Shown: piece after piece, positions 8,339-18,680 of the stretch | Numbering within the stretch: position 1 is the stretch's first letter | How the letters are laid out: each line of letters opens with the position of its first letter | NCBI RefSeq assembly: GCF_036346295.1 | Contig: NZ_CP107819.1 | Coordinates: 4,774,001 to 4,838,000, forward strand | Direction of reading: 5' to 3' | DNA length: 64,000 bases | Source: Streptomyces sp. NBC_00536 | GTDB lineage: Bacteria > Actinomycetota > Actinomycetes > Streptomycetales > Streptomycetaceae | Program-made: the position numbers and the translations under genes | Notes under the pieces: generated by a model | Databases searched by the model: none | Told to the model about the DNA's origin: nothing | What the model saw: only the letters and a program-made list of their open reading frames with translations

Positions 8339-8754
8339 AGATCACCATGGAGTGGGCCTGGACCGCTCTGGCCCACCATCTCCCGTCCGATCCCGCCGTC
8401 TGGGACCCCTCCGGGGTGGCCGCCGCGGTGGCCCGCCACCAGAACGACCTGGTGCTGGTCCCGGAGCAGCCCGCCCCCGACACCGCCTGGCGGGCCGCCG
8501 CGTTCCTGCACACGCTCGCGGTGTGCCCGGCGCTGGAATCCCCGATGAACGAGTTCTACGCGGCCGCCGCCACCCGCTCGTACCTGCGCGTGGCCGGAGC
8601 GAAGCAGCTCCCCTCGCCCGAAGCGCTCGGCGACCTGGTCGAGGCCGCGAAACTGGGCCGGGCCGACATCGCGGCGGTCGCCGAGGAACTGCGCGCCCGG
8701 ATACAGGAACCTGTCCCGGAATCGACGTCGGTGCTACGCGCCGAGGGCGCGTAG
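8335..8754 (+). CDS. Fic/Doc-like toxin component, without the canonical motif
   Basis: 139 residues from a TTG at 8335 that overlaps the antitoxin stop (TTGA), with GGAG 11 nt upstream; an ATG at 8347 is the alternative. The helical stretch TAWRAAAFLHTLAV through YAAAATRSYLRVAG has the spacing of Doc/Fic proteins (an AAxLLHxLARNHPF-type helix, then the active loop, then a helix ending in a Gly). Where HPFx(D/E)GN(G/K)R should be it reads CPALESPMNEFY, so the His and the anion-binding Gly-Asn are gone. It is therefore a diverged or inactivated AMPylase/kinase fold, or a related toxin of unknown action. The assignment to the Fic fold is inference. Confidence 0.55.
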   Translation: MKITMEWAWTALAHHLPSDPAVWDPSGVAAAVARHQNDLVLVPEQPAPDTAWRAAAFLHTLAVCPALESPMNEFYAAAATRSYLRVAGAKQLPSPEALGDLVEAAKLGRADIAAVAEELRARIQEPVPESTSVLRAEGA

Positions 8755-8765
8755 CACCGACGTCG
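8723..8765. terminator. Perfect 20-bp bidirectional hairpin
   Basis: Arms 8723-8742 and 8746-8765 are perfectly complementary, with a 3-nt loop (GAG). The stop codon of the toxin-like gene lies inside the right arm. It sits between convergent genes and can serve both. Confidence 0.85.
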
Positions 8766-8792
8766 CACCTCGCCGGAGCCAGAGGGTGATTC

Positions 8793-10217
<1,425 letters not shown>

Positions 10218-10257
10218 TCAAGGTCATGATCCGGTCAGCGGGGTTCGGAAAACGGAC

Positions 10258-10290
10258 GGTCCCCGGTACGGATGTTCCGTACCGGGGACC
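10258..10290 (-). terminator. Terminator after rarD
   Basis: A perfect 14-bp stem (GGTCCCCGGTACGG at 10258-10271 with 10277-10290), loop ATGTT, 31 nt past the rarD stop on the minus strand. Confidence 0.8.
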
Positions 10291-10321
10291 GGGGGTGGAT
10301 GATGCGCGGCCGCGCCCGCGG

Positions 10322-11314
10322 CTAGGCCGGTTCGCGCGCCGGGGCGACGGGGGCGCCGTCCGCCGCGGTGGTGGCCGTGGCCGTGTCCGTGCTCGCGGCG
10401 GCCGCGGCGGCCGCCGCGAGGGCCGCGCGCGAGCGCCGGGCGGTCCCGAGCGCGTCCCAGGTGAGCAGGGCGAGCGCGGCCCAGACCAGCGCGAACCCGG
10501 CCCAGCGCTCGGGCGGCATCGCCTCGTGGAAGTAGAGGACGCCGAGGCCGAACTGGAAGACCGGGGCCAGGTACTGGAGCAGCCCGAGGGTGGAGAGCGG
10601 GACCCGGATCGCGGCGGCACCGAAGCAGACCAGCGGGATCGCGGTGACCAGGCCGGTGGCCGCCAGCAGCGCCGTGTGCCCGGCGCCCTGGGCGGTGAAG
10701 GTGGACTGGCCCTGGGCCGTCAGCCACAGCAGGTAGCCGAGGGCGGGCGGGAAGAGCAGCGCGGTCTCGGCGGCCAGTGAGTCCAGGCCGTGCAGGTTGA
10801 TCTTCTTCTTCAGCAGGCCGTAGGTGGCGAAGGAGAAGGCCAGCACCAGGGAGATCCACGGCGGCCGCCCGTATCCGACCGCCAGCACCACGACGGCCGC
10901 GGCGCCGATCGCGACGGCGGCCCACTGGGCGCGGCGCAGCCGCTCGCCGAGGACGAAGACGCCGATGGCGATGGTGACCAGCGGGTTGATGAAGTAGCCG
11001 AGGCTGGCCTCGACGACCCGGCCGTTGTTCACGGCCCAGATGTACAGGCCCCAGTTCACCGAGATCACGGCGGCCGCCAGCGCGGTCAGCCCGAGCTTGC
11101 GCGGCTGGCCGGCGAGGGCGCGTATCCAGCCCCAGCGGCGCATCACCAGCAGGGCGAGGCCGACGGCGGCCAGGGACCACACCATGCGGTGGGCGAGGAT
11201 CTCGATCGCGCCCGCGGGCTTGAGCAGCGGCCAGAAGAGGGGCACCAGCCCCCACATGCCGTAAGCGCCGAATCCGTAGAGCAAACCCGTGCGCTGCTCG
11301 TCGTCTGCCTTCAC
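10322..11314 (-). CDS. rarD: RarD-type EamA permease
   Basis: 330 residues and about ten transmembrane helices in two EamA repeats. GLVPLFWPLLKPAGAIEILAHRMVWS near the N-terminus, NWGLYIWAVNNGRVVEASLGY and FGLLKKKINL-like text (YGLLKKKINLHGLDSLAAET) are hallmarks of the RarD branch, named from chloramphenicol sensitivity; the true substrate is not known. The last 35 residues are an Ala/Thr-rich, probably disordered tail (AALAAAAAAAASTDTATATT). It is a single gene: a terminator follows, and the next gene upstream on this strand lies far away. Confidence 0.85.
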   Translation of the reverse strand: MKADDEQRTGLLYGFGAYGMWGLVPLFWPLLKPAGAIEILAHRMVWSLAAVGLALLVMRRWGWIRALAGQPRKLGLTALAAAVISVNWGLYIWAVNNGRVVEASLGYFINPLVTIAIGVFVLGERLRRAQWAAVAIGAAAVVVLAVGYGRPPWISLVLAFSFATYGLLKKKINLHGLDSLAAETALLFPPALGYLLWLTAQGQSTFTAQGAGHTALLAATGLVTAIPLVCFGAAAIRVPLSTLGLLQYLAPVFQFGLGVLYFHEAMPPERWAGFALVWAALALLTWDALGTARRSRAALAAAAAAAASTDTATATTAADGAPVAPAREPA

Positions 11315-11448
11315 GGGCCCTCCTGGGTCACTTCAAGCCAACCTCACGAAGGTAGCGCCGACGCCGCCGGATGTCATGCCCATTAACAGGTGACAGTCAT
11401 GACATCCGGGTGCCTCCACCGCGGCTCGGGCCGGGCCTCCACCGTGGC

Positions 11449-12303
11449 TCAGGCCAGCGCGGCGGCGATCGCGGCGGCGATCGGAGTGGTCGGGCGGCCG
11501 ATCAGCCGGGCCAGGTCCCCGCTGGTGCCCGCGAGCCGCCCGCGCGCGATGGCCGCGTCCACATCGACCAGGATCGCCGCGAAGGCGGCCGGGACCCCGG
11601 CGCCGGTCAGCACGTCCAGGTGCGCGTCCGCCGGGACCGACGCGTAGGTGATCTCGCGGCCGGACTGCGCCGCGACCTCGGCCGCGTACTCCGCCAGGCT
11701 CCAGGCGGTGTCGCCGCTCAGCTCGTAGACCCGGTTCAGGTGGCCCTCGCCGCTGACCACGGCGGCCGCCGCGGCGGCGTAGTCGGCGCGGGCCGCGGAC
11801 GCGATGCGGCCCTCGCCCGCGCTGGAGACCACCGCGCCGTGCTCCAGTACGTTCCCCAGCTGCGCGGTGTAGTTCTCGTGGTACCAGCCGTTGCGCAGGA
11901 AGGTGTGGGGCAGCCCGGAGTCGAGGATGAGCTGCTCGGTGACGCGGTGCTCGGCGGCGAGGTCGAAGTCGGCCTCGGGGCCGCCGAGGATCCCGGTGTA
12001 GGCGAGCTGGGCCACCCCGGCGGCCTTCGCGGCCTCGATCACGGCGGTGTGCTGCGGCACGCGGTGGCCGACCTCGCTGCCGGAGATCATCAGGACCCGG
12101 TCCCCGGCGCGGAAGACGCCGTCCAGGCTCGCGGGGTCGCTGTAGTCCGCGACGCGCACCTCGATGCCGCGCTCGGCCAGGTCGGCGGCCTTCTCCTTGT
12201 TCCGGACGACGGCGGCGATCTCCGAGGCGGGGACGGTGGCCAGCAGGTCCTCCAGGACGAGGCGGCCGAGGGCTCCGGTGGCTCCGGTGACGACGATGCT
12301 CAT
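11449..12303 (-). CDS. NmrA-like NAD(P)H:quinone oxidoreductase (QorB/YtfG type)
   Basis: 284 residues from the ATG at 12303, which has AAGGAG 8 nt upstream; longer in-frame reading to 12480 crosses the divergent promoter and is rejected. The N-terminus MSIVVTGATGALGRLVLEDL holds the GxxGxxG dinucleotide motif, and LPHTFLRNGWYHENY is typical of the YtfG/QOR2 group, which reduces quinones with NADPH without the short-chain dehydrogenase YxxxK pair. It is divergent from an HxlR regulator 103 bp away, the same pairing as qorA/qorR in other actinobacteria, so control by that regulator is likely. Confidence 0.8.
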   Translation of the reverse strand: MSIVVTGATGALGRLVLEDLLATVPASEIAAVVRNKEKAADLAERGIEVRVADYSDPASLDGVFRAGDRVLMISGSEVGHRVPQHTAVIEAAKAAGVAQLAYTGILGGPEADFDLAAEHRVTEQLILDSGLPHTFLRNGWYHENYTAQLGNVLEHGAVVSSAGEGRIASAARADYAAAAAAVVSGEGHLNRVYELSGDTAWSLAEYAAEVAAQSGREITYASVPADAHLDVLTGAGVPAAFAAILVDVDAAIARGRLAGTSGDLARLIGRPTTPIAAAIAAALA

Positions 12304-12378
12304 GACGTGCTCCTTCAGTGTCCTTCGGGGTCCTTCGGGGTGATGACACCACCTTATGGAGTGCGCTAACCATTCGTA

Positions 12379-12403
12379 AGTACCCACTTTGGAGTAAGGT
12401 ACT
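12379..12403. promoter_or_regulatory. Candidate HxlR operator in divergent promoter
   Basis: AGTACC (12379-12384) and GGTACT (12398-12403) form an inverted repeat with a 13-nt spacer, ending 3 nt before the regulator start. HxlR/DUF24 regulators bind GTAC-containing inverted repeats, so this fits an autoregulated site also facing the reductase gene. Confidence 0.5.
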
Positions 12404-12406
12404 GGT

Positions 12407-12805
12407 ATGGAAGTAAGTGTGCAGGCAGTGAGCGTGAAGGCTCCGATGTGTCCCTCCCGCGGCGTCCTGGAGCACGTCACCAGCCGCTGGGGGGTCCTCG
12501 TCCTGGCCTCGCTGGTGGAGCGGTCGTACCGGTTCAGCGAACTGCGCCGGGAGGTGGGCGGCGTCAGCGAGAAGATGCTGGCCCAGACCCTCCAGACGCT
12601 GGAGCGGGACGGCTTCGTCCTGCGGGTCGCGCGGCCGGTGATCCCGCCGCACGTCGACTACTCCCTCACCCCGCTGGGGCGCGAGGCCGCCGAACAGGTG
12701 TGGGCGCTGGCCCGCTGGACGGAACGCCGTACGGGCGCGGTGCAGGAAGCCCGGGCGGCGTACGACGAGGCGCGCGCGGCGTACGACGAGGCCCGGACCC
12801 CGTAG
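12407..12805 (+). CDS. HxlR-family winged-helix regulator with a single N-terminal Cys
   Basis: 132 residues. CPSRGVLEHVTSRWGVLVLASL followed by FSELRREVGGVSEKMLAQTLQTLERDGFV is the HxlR/DUF24 winged helix; VDYSLTPLGREAAE closes it. The only Cys, Cys15 just before the first helix, is the conserved redox switch of this family (YodB, HypR, QorR), oxidised by quinones or disulfide stress. The C-terminus has a perfect 7-residue duplication, AAYDEAR twice. Start ATG at 12407; the candidate operator abuts it. It probably represses the divergent quinone reductase and itself. Confidence 0.85.
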   Translation: MEVSVQAVSVKAPMCPSRGVLEHVTSRWGVLVLASLVERSYRFSELRREVGGVSEKMLAQTLQTLERDGFVLRVARPVIPPHVDYSLTPLGREAAEQVWALARWTERRTGAVQEARAAYDEARAAYDEARTP

Positions 12806-12825
12806 TACCTACGGGGGATCCGGGC
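12791..12825. terminator. Terminator between HxlR gene and korB
   Basis: GCCCGGACCCCGTAG (12791-12805) pairs with 12809-12825 with a 2-nt bulge. It includes the stop of the regulator and lies between convergent genes. Confidence 0.65.
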
Positions 12826-12847
12826 CTGGTCGAATGTTCGGTTCCGC

Positions 12848-13919
<1,072 letters not shown>

Positions 13920-13927
<8 letters not shown>

Positions 13928-15863
13928 TGATGGCCTCCTGGAGGACCGTGGCGAGCTGTTCCGCCTTGAAGGGCATGCCGTTGACCTGCGTGTACGAGCG
14001 GGCGTCGACCAGGTACTTCGCCCGGATCAGGGTGGCCAGCTGGCCGAGGTTCATCTCGGGCACCACTACCTTCTCGTAACGCCCCAGGACCTCTCCCAGA
14101 TTCCGCGGGAAGGGGTTGAGGTGGCGCAGGTGGGCCTGGGCGATGGGCTGGCCGGCCTGGCGCAGGCGGCGGACGGCGGCGGTGATGGGGCCGTAGGTGG
14201 AGCCCCAGCCCAGGACGAGGGTGGTGGCCCCGTCGGGGTCGTCCACGTCGAGGTCCGGGACCCGGATGCCGTCGATCTTGGCCTGGCGGGTGCGGACCAT
14301 GAAGTCGTGGTTGGCCGGGTCGTAGGAGATGTTCCCGGTGCCGTCCTGCTTCTCGATGCCGCCGATGCGGTGTTCCAGGCCCGGGGTGCCGGGCACGGCC
14401 CAGGGGCGGGCGAGGGTTTCCGGGTCCCGCTTGTAGGGCCAGAACACCTCCGTCCCGTCCGCGAGCTGGTGGTTGGGCCCGGACTGGAACTGGACCCGCA
14501 GGTCGGGGAGGTCCTCGACGTCGGGGATCCGCCAGGGCTCGGAGCCGTTGGCGAGGTAGCCGTCGGAGAGCAGGAACACCGGGGTCCGGTACGTGAGGGC
14601 GATCCGGGCGGCGTCGAGTGCGGCGTCGAAGCAGTCGGCCGGGGTGCGGGGGGCCACGATCGGGACCGGGGCCTCGCCGTTGCGCCCGTACATCGCCTGG
14701 AGCAGGTCGGCCTGCTCCGTCTTGGTCGGCAGGCCGGTGGAGGGCCCGCCGCGCTGGATGTCGACGACCAGCAGCGGCAGCTCCAGGGAGACCGCCAGCC
14801 CGATGGTCTCCGACTTCAGGGCCACACCGGGTCCGGAGGTGGTGGTCACCGCGAGGGACCCGCCGAAGGCGGCGCCGAGCGCGGCGCCGATCCCGGCGAT
14901 CTCGTCCTCGGCCTGGAAGGTCCGCACGCCGAAGTTCTTGTGCTTGGACAGCTCGTGCAGGATGTCGGAGGCCGGGGTGATCGGGTACGAGCCCAGGTAC
15001 AGCGGCAGATCCGCCTGCCGGCCGGCCGCGATCAGCCCGTAGGACAGGGCCAGGTTCCCGGAGATGTTGCGGTAGGTGCCGGTCGGGAACGCCTTCGTGG
15101 CCGGGGCGACCTCGTAGGACACCGCGAAGTCCTCGGTGGTCTCACCGAAGTTCCAGCCCGCCCGGAAGGCCGTCACGTTCGCCTCCGCGATCTGCGGCTT
15201 CTTCGCGAACTTGGACCGCAGGAACGCTTCGGTGCCCTCGGTCGGCCGGTGGTACATCCACGACAGCAGGCCCAGCGCGAACATGTTCTTGCTCCGCTCG
15301 GCCTCCTTCCGCGAGAGGCCGTACTCCTTGAGCGCCTCCACCGTCAGCGTCGTGAGCGGCACCGGGTGGACGTTGTACGCCTGGAGCGACCCGTCCTCCA
15401 GCGGTGACACCTCGTAGCCGACCTTCGCCATCGGGCGCTTGGTGAACTCGTCGGTGTTGACGATGATCTCCGCGCCCCGCGGGACGTCCCCGATGTTCGC
15501 CTTCAGGGCGGCCGGGTTCATCGCGACCAGGACGTTCGGCGCGTCACCCGGGGTGAGGATGTCGTGGTCGGCGAAGTGCAGCTGGAACGAGGACACGCCC
15601 GGCAGGGTTCCGGCAGGCGCCCGGATCTCGGCGGGGAAGTTCGGCAGCGTCGAGAGATCGTTGCCGAAGGAAGCCGTCTCGGACGTGAAACGGTCACCGG
15701 TGAGCTGCATGCCGTCACCCGAGTCACCCGCGAAACGGATGATCACACGGTCGAGCCGACGGACTTCCTTCCCGCCGGGACCCGTGGGCGTGCGCTGTCC
15801 TCCGACAACAGCACCCCCGGCCCCGTCGGCCTGCTCGGCTGGGCTACTGACCTGGCTGGTCAC
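13920..15863 (-). CDS. korA: 2-oxoacid:ferredoxin oxidoreductase, fused gamma/alpha subunit
   Basis: 647 residues. The N-terminal part (RFAGDSGDGMQLTGDRF to about residue 200) is the gamma domain, followed by the alpha pyrimidine-binding domain with GSYPITPASDILHEL, TTSGPGVALKSETIGLA and VVDIQRGGPSTGLPTKTEQAD. The GTG at 15863 is chosen because a near-perfect GAAGGAGGT lies 8 nt upstream; in-frame reading to 16046 has no such site and unlike composition. It leads the korAB operon. The leader holds a hairpin (15951-15977). Confidence 0.92.
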
Positions 15864-15950
15864 AGAACTGGACCTCCTTCGAGGCGTGGCGTTCGCAAGG
15901 CCAACCCTACGTCTGTAAGGGTGTCCTTCCTTGGGCCGCTCATATGCTGG

Positions 15951-15977
15951 ACCGTCCCGTGCGTCCCGTGGGACGGT
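15951..15977. promoter_or_regulatory. Inverted repeat upstream of korA
   Basis: ACCGTCCC and GGGACGGT are separated by 11 nt, 90 nt before the korA start. It could be an operator or a leader hairpin; function unknown. Confidence 0.35.
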
Positions 15978-16061
15978 CTGGTCCGGAGTGTCTCCCGCCG
16001 GTAATTCCTCCTTGAGGAGACACTCCGCCGTCGGATGTTCCGGCACCCCCGTCGCGTCAAT

Positions 16062-16080
16062 AGCTGACAGGGTGTCAGTT
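16062..16080 (-). terminator. Hairpin after response-regulator gene
   Basis: CTGACA-GGG-TGTCAG, extended by G-T and A-T pairs, lies directly past the regulator stop on the minus strand. The stem is short for a Streptomyces terminator. Confidence 0.4.
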
Positions 16081-16082
16081 GA

Positions 16083-16754
16083 TCAGGATCTCAGGTAGGT
16101 GAGGACGGCGAGCACGCGCCGGTGATCCCCGTCACTCGGCGACAGCCCGAGCTTCATGAAGATGTTGCTGACGTGCTTCTCCACCGCTCCGTCGCTGACC
16201 ACCAGCTGCTTGGCCACCGCGGAGTTCGTCCGCCCCTCGGCCATCAGCCCCAGCACTTCGCGCTCGCGCGGCGTCAGCCCCGCCAGCACGTCCTGCTTGC
16301 GGCTGCGGCCCAGCAGCTGGGCGACCACCTCGGGGTCCAGGGCCGTACCGCCCCGGGCCACCCGGACCACCGCGTCGAGGAACTCTCGCACCTCGGCCAC
16401 CCGGTCCTTGAGCAGATACCCCACCCCGGTGCTGGAACCGGCCAGCAGTTCGGTGGCGTACTGCTCCTCGACGTACTGCGACAGCACGAGCACCCCGATC
16501 CCGGGGTAGTCCTTGCGCAGCCGTACGGCGGCTCGTACCCCCTCGTCGGTGTGGGTCGGCGGCATCCGTACGTCCGCCACCACCACATCCGGCAGCGCGT
16601 CCTCCGCCGCCAGCTCCGCCACCGTCTTGATCAGGGCTTCCGCGTCCCCGACGCCGGCCACGACGTCATGCCCCCGGTCGGTCAGCAACCGGGTCAGGCC
16701 CTCACGCAGCAGCACTGAATCCTCGGCGATGACCACCCGCACCCTGTCTTCCAC
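16083..16754 (-). CDS. NarL/LuxR-family response regulator
   Basis: 223 residues. The receiver domain carries the acidic pair in IAEDS (residues 9-13), phospho-acceptor Asp61 in VVVADVRMPP and the Lys in GYLLKDR near 117. The output domain is the LuxR helix-turn-helix GLTPREREVLGLMAEGRTNSAV followed by VSDGAVEKHVSNIFMKLGL. It acts as a cytoplasmic phosphorylation-dependent transcription factor. Two same-strand sensor kinases lie upstream, but a terminator (16908-16931) and a long inverted repeat separate it from them, so it may have its own promoter. Confidence 0.92.
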   Translation of the reverse strand: MEDRVRVVIAEDSVLLREGLTRLLTDRGHDVVAGVGDAEALIKTVAELAAEDALPDVVVADVRMPPTHTDEGVRAAVRLRKDYPGIGVLVLSQYVEEQYATELLAGSSTGVGYLLKDRVAEVREFLDAVVRVARGGTALDPEVVAQLLGRSRKQDVLAGLTPREREVLGLMAEGRTNSAVAKQLVVSDGAVEKHVSNIFMKLGLSPSDGDHRRVLAVLTYLRS

Positions 16755-16907
16755 GACTCAGCAGCTCCCGCATCACTCGTTGTCGATCCCTGGCACAGCC
16801 AAGCATCCCAGCCTCGGGGCCGGGTCAAGGCAAGTCCGGGCCAACGAGTGCGTGTACGGGCCCACTTTGCGAGGTCGGCTCGCGCCGCGGGGGCCCGAGC
16901 ACGCCGA

Positions 16908-16931
16908 AAGGCGGGTCCGAAGACCCGCCTT
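16908..16931 (-). terminator. Terminator between sensor kinase and response regulator
   Basis: AAGGCGGGTC (16908-16917) pairs perfectly with 16922-16931 around a CGAA loop, and TCTT/CGAA continue outward. It lies between the kinase stop (17122) and the regulator start (16754). Confidence 0.7.
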
Positions 16932-16950
16932 CTTCGCGGCCGGCCATATC

Positions 16951-17059
16951 CAGCCTCGCCGGCGTTTGAGGCGCGGGTCCGGGCGGAGCCCGGTGCCCGG
17001 CGGAGCCGGGTTCCTGGGGCTCCGCCCCAGACCCCGCGCCTCAAACGCCGGCGAGGCTG
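16951..17059. repeat. Long inverted repeat built from the dispersed repeat
   Basis: Arms 16951-16977 and 17033-17059 are perfectly complementary over 27 bp and contain the GCCGGCGTTTGAGGCGCGGG core. The 55-nt middle holds two further hairpins (CCCGG/CCGGG and CTGGGG/CCCCAG). The whole 367-bp gap 16755-17121 holds no gene; it contains this element, a terminator and a tandem repeat. Confidence 0.85.
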
Positions 17060-17108
17060 AAATGGCGGCCCAGCGGGTGGCGAGGCTGAAATGGCGGGCC
17101 AGCGGGTG
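17051..17108. repeat. 29-bp tandem duplication
   Basis: Two 29-nt units (17051-17079, 17080-17108), beginning GCGAGGCTGAAATGGCGG, differ at one base. The first unit overlaps the right arm of the inverted repeat, so the duplication arose from its edge. Confidence 0.85.
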
Positions 17109-17121
17109 AAGGCCCCGCGGC

Positions 17122-18468
17122 TCAGACCCGCCAGGGCAGCTCCGCGGTCACCGTCGTCCCGCCGCCGTCGGGGGAGTCGACGACCAGGACGCCGTCCACC
17201 GCGTCCAGCCGCTCCGCCAGGCCCGCGAGCCCGCCGCCCGCGCCGGTGCTCGCCCCGCCGCGGCCGTCGTCGGCGACCTGGATCAGCAGCCGGTCCCCGG
17301 ACTTCCACACGTCCACGCTGGCCACACCGCCCCCGGAGTGCTTGCTCACGTTCTGCAGCAGCTCGGAGACCGTGAAGTACGCGATCCCCTCGATCGCGGC
17401 CACCGGCCGCCCCGGCAGTTCCACCTGCACGCGGACCGGGACGGTGCAGCGCGAGGCCACCGACGAGAGGGCCGCGTCGAGTCCGCGGTCGGTGAGGACC
17501 GCCGGGTGGATGCCGCGCGCGAGGTCCCGCAGCTCCTGGAGCGCGATCTTCACCTCGCCGTGCGCCTCGTCCACCATGCGGGCGGCGACCTGCGGGTCCT
17601 CGGCGAGCTTCTCCTTGGCCAGGCCCAGGTCCATGGCGAGGGAGACCAGCCGGGCCTGCGCGCCGTCGTGCAGGTCGCGCTCGATGCGCCGCAGGTCGGC
17701 GGCGGCGGTGTCGACGACCACCCCGCGGTCCGACTCCAGCTCGGTGACCCGGTGGGCGAGGCGGGACGGGCCGAGCAGCCCGCCGATCAGCACCCGGTCG
17801 ACCGTCGCCAGGCCGTGGATCACCCACGGCACGGCCAGCGTGAAGCCCAGCCCGATCACCGAGGTGAGGACGATCAGCAGCGGCGAGTCCAGGTAGAAGC
17901 TGTAGTGGTCGCCGTTCTGGAACAGCTGCAGCCCGGGCTGGTCGGTGAAGGCGGGGAAGACCCAGAACCAGAGCGGGTAGAGCAGCATCGACCAGCCGTA
18001 GGTCCACAGGGTCAGCGACAGCGTGAAGCTGAAGACCGCCCACGGGAAGTGGATCACCGAGTAGAGGACGTGCCGCCAGGCGCTCCCGCTCTTGAGCATC
18101 GCGCCCATGGCGGCCAGCGCACCGCTCTTCGCGGCCCGCACCGGCTCCGGGTCGCCGATGTCCATCCCGAGCAGGGTCCGCGCGCGGGCCCGCTCCAGGT
18201 GCCCGAAGCCGCGGGCCATGCCCAGTACGCCCGCCAGTACGGGCACGCCGAGGAAGGTGACCAGCAGCCCGGCGCCCAGGCTCACGCCGGTGATGGCGAG
18301 CGAGAAGTACAGGGTGCTCAGCGGCAGCCCGATCAGCAGGTGCCCGAATTCGCGCCAGGTCCGTCCCGCGAAGGGCGCCGTGAGCACCGAGGGCGCCCGC
18401 CGTCCCGCGCCGTCCCTCCCCGCGCTGTCCCTGCCCGTGCCGTAGCCCGTGCCGTAGCCGATCGCCAT
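17122..18468 (-). CDS. Sensor histidine kinase (HisKA_3 type), copy 1
   Basis: 448 residues. Residues about 40-240 form a membrane domain with four to five helices (HLLIGLPLSTLYFSLAITGV, VFSFTLSLTLWTYGW, LLIVLTSVIGLGFTLAVPWV). The DHp helix has the phospho-acceptor His in RRIERDLHDGAQARL; the ATPase has the N-box ELLQNVSKHS and ADDGRGG, GGLAGLAERL. The ATG at 18468 is chosen; an in-frame GTG a few codons upstream is possible. The N-terminus is a Gly/Tyr/Arg-rich stretch (MAIGYGTGYGTGRDSAGRDG). It is paralogous to the next kinase and partners with the NarL-type regulator by position. Confidence 0.88.
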   Translation of the reverse strand: MAIGYGTGYGTGRDSAGRDGAGRRAPSVLTAPFAGRTWREFGHLLIGLPLSTLYFSLAITGVSLGAGLLVTFLGVPVLAGVLGMARGFGHLERARARTLLGMDIGDPEPVRAAKSGALAAMGAMLKSGSAWRHVLYSVIHFPWAVFSFTLSLTLWTYGWSMLLYPLWFWVFPAFTDQPGLQLFQNGDHYSFYLDSPLLIVLTSVIGLGFTLAVPWVIHGLATVDRVLIGGLLGPSRLAHRVTELESDRGVVVDTAAADLRRIERDLHDGAQARLVSLAMDLGLAKEKLAEDPQVAARMVDEAHGEVKIALQELRDLARGIHPAVLTDRGLDAALSSVASRCTVPVRVQVELPGRPVAAIEGIAYFTVSELLQNVSKHSGGGVASVDVWKSGDRLLIQVADDGRGGASTGAGGGLAGLAERLDAVDGVLVVDSPDGGGTTVTAELPWRV

Positions 18469-18565
18469 GATCCCGCCCCGTCCTGTTCCTATGCCGTGCT
18501 CCACTGCCTCAACCCTGTCGCGTCCCGCTTTCCCGGGCCATCCGGTCCGTCGGCGTCCCCACCGG

Positions 18566-18577
18566 GGGGTTATCCCC
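18566..18577. promoter_or_regulatory. GGGGTTATCCCC motif upstream of kinase 1
   Basis: The 12-mer lies 98 nt before the kinase start, within GGTGGGGATAACCCC on the minus strand. The reverse complement occurs upstream of kinase 2. It may be a site of the linked response regulator; inference. Confidence 0.45.
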
Positions 18578-18623
18578 ACCCCGGCCGGGCCCCGACCCCG
18601 CCCCGGCCGGCGCCGGACACGGC

Positions 18624-18657
18624 TACGGGGCCTCCCGCCGCAGCGGAAGGCCCCGTA
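18624..18657 (-). terminator. Terminator after kinase 2
   Basis: TACGGGGCCT (18624-18633) pairs with AGGCCCCGTA (18648-18657), with an inner 4-bp stem, 24 nt past the stop of kinase 2 and upstream of kinase 1. The two kinases are therefore probably separate transcripts. Confidence 0.7.
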
Positions 18658-18680
18658 CCCATGGTTCAGCCGGACGGTTC

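Noticed and set aside
12408..12480. Longer N-terminus for the quinone reductase reaching 12480
   Set aside because: It would cover the divergent promoter and the HxlR start; MSIVVTGATGALG with AAGGAG upstream at 12303 is the proper start.
15864..16046. Longer korA N-terminus from 16046
   Set aside because: Arg/Pro-rich sequence with no match to the family; a near-perfect ribosome site marks GTG 15863.
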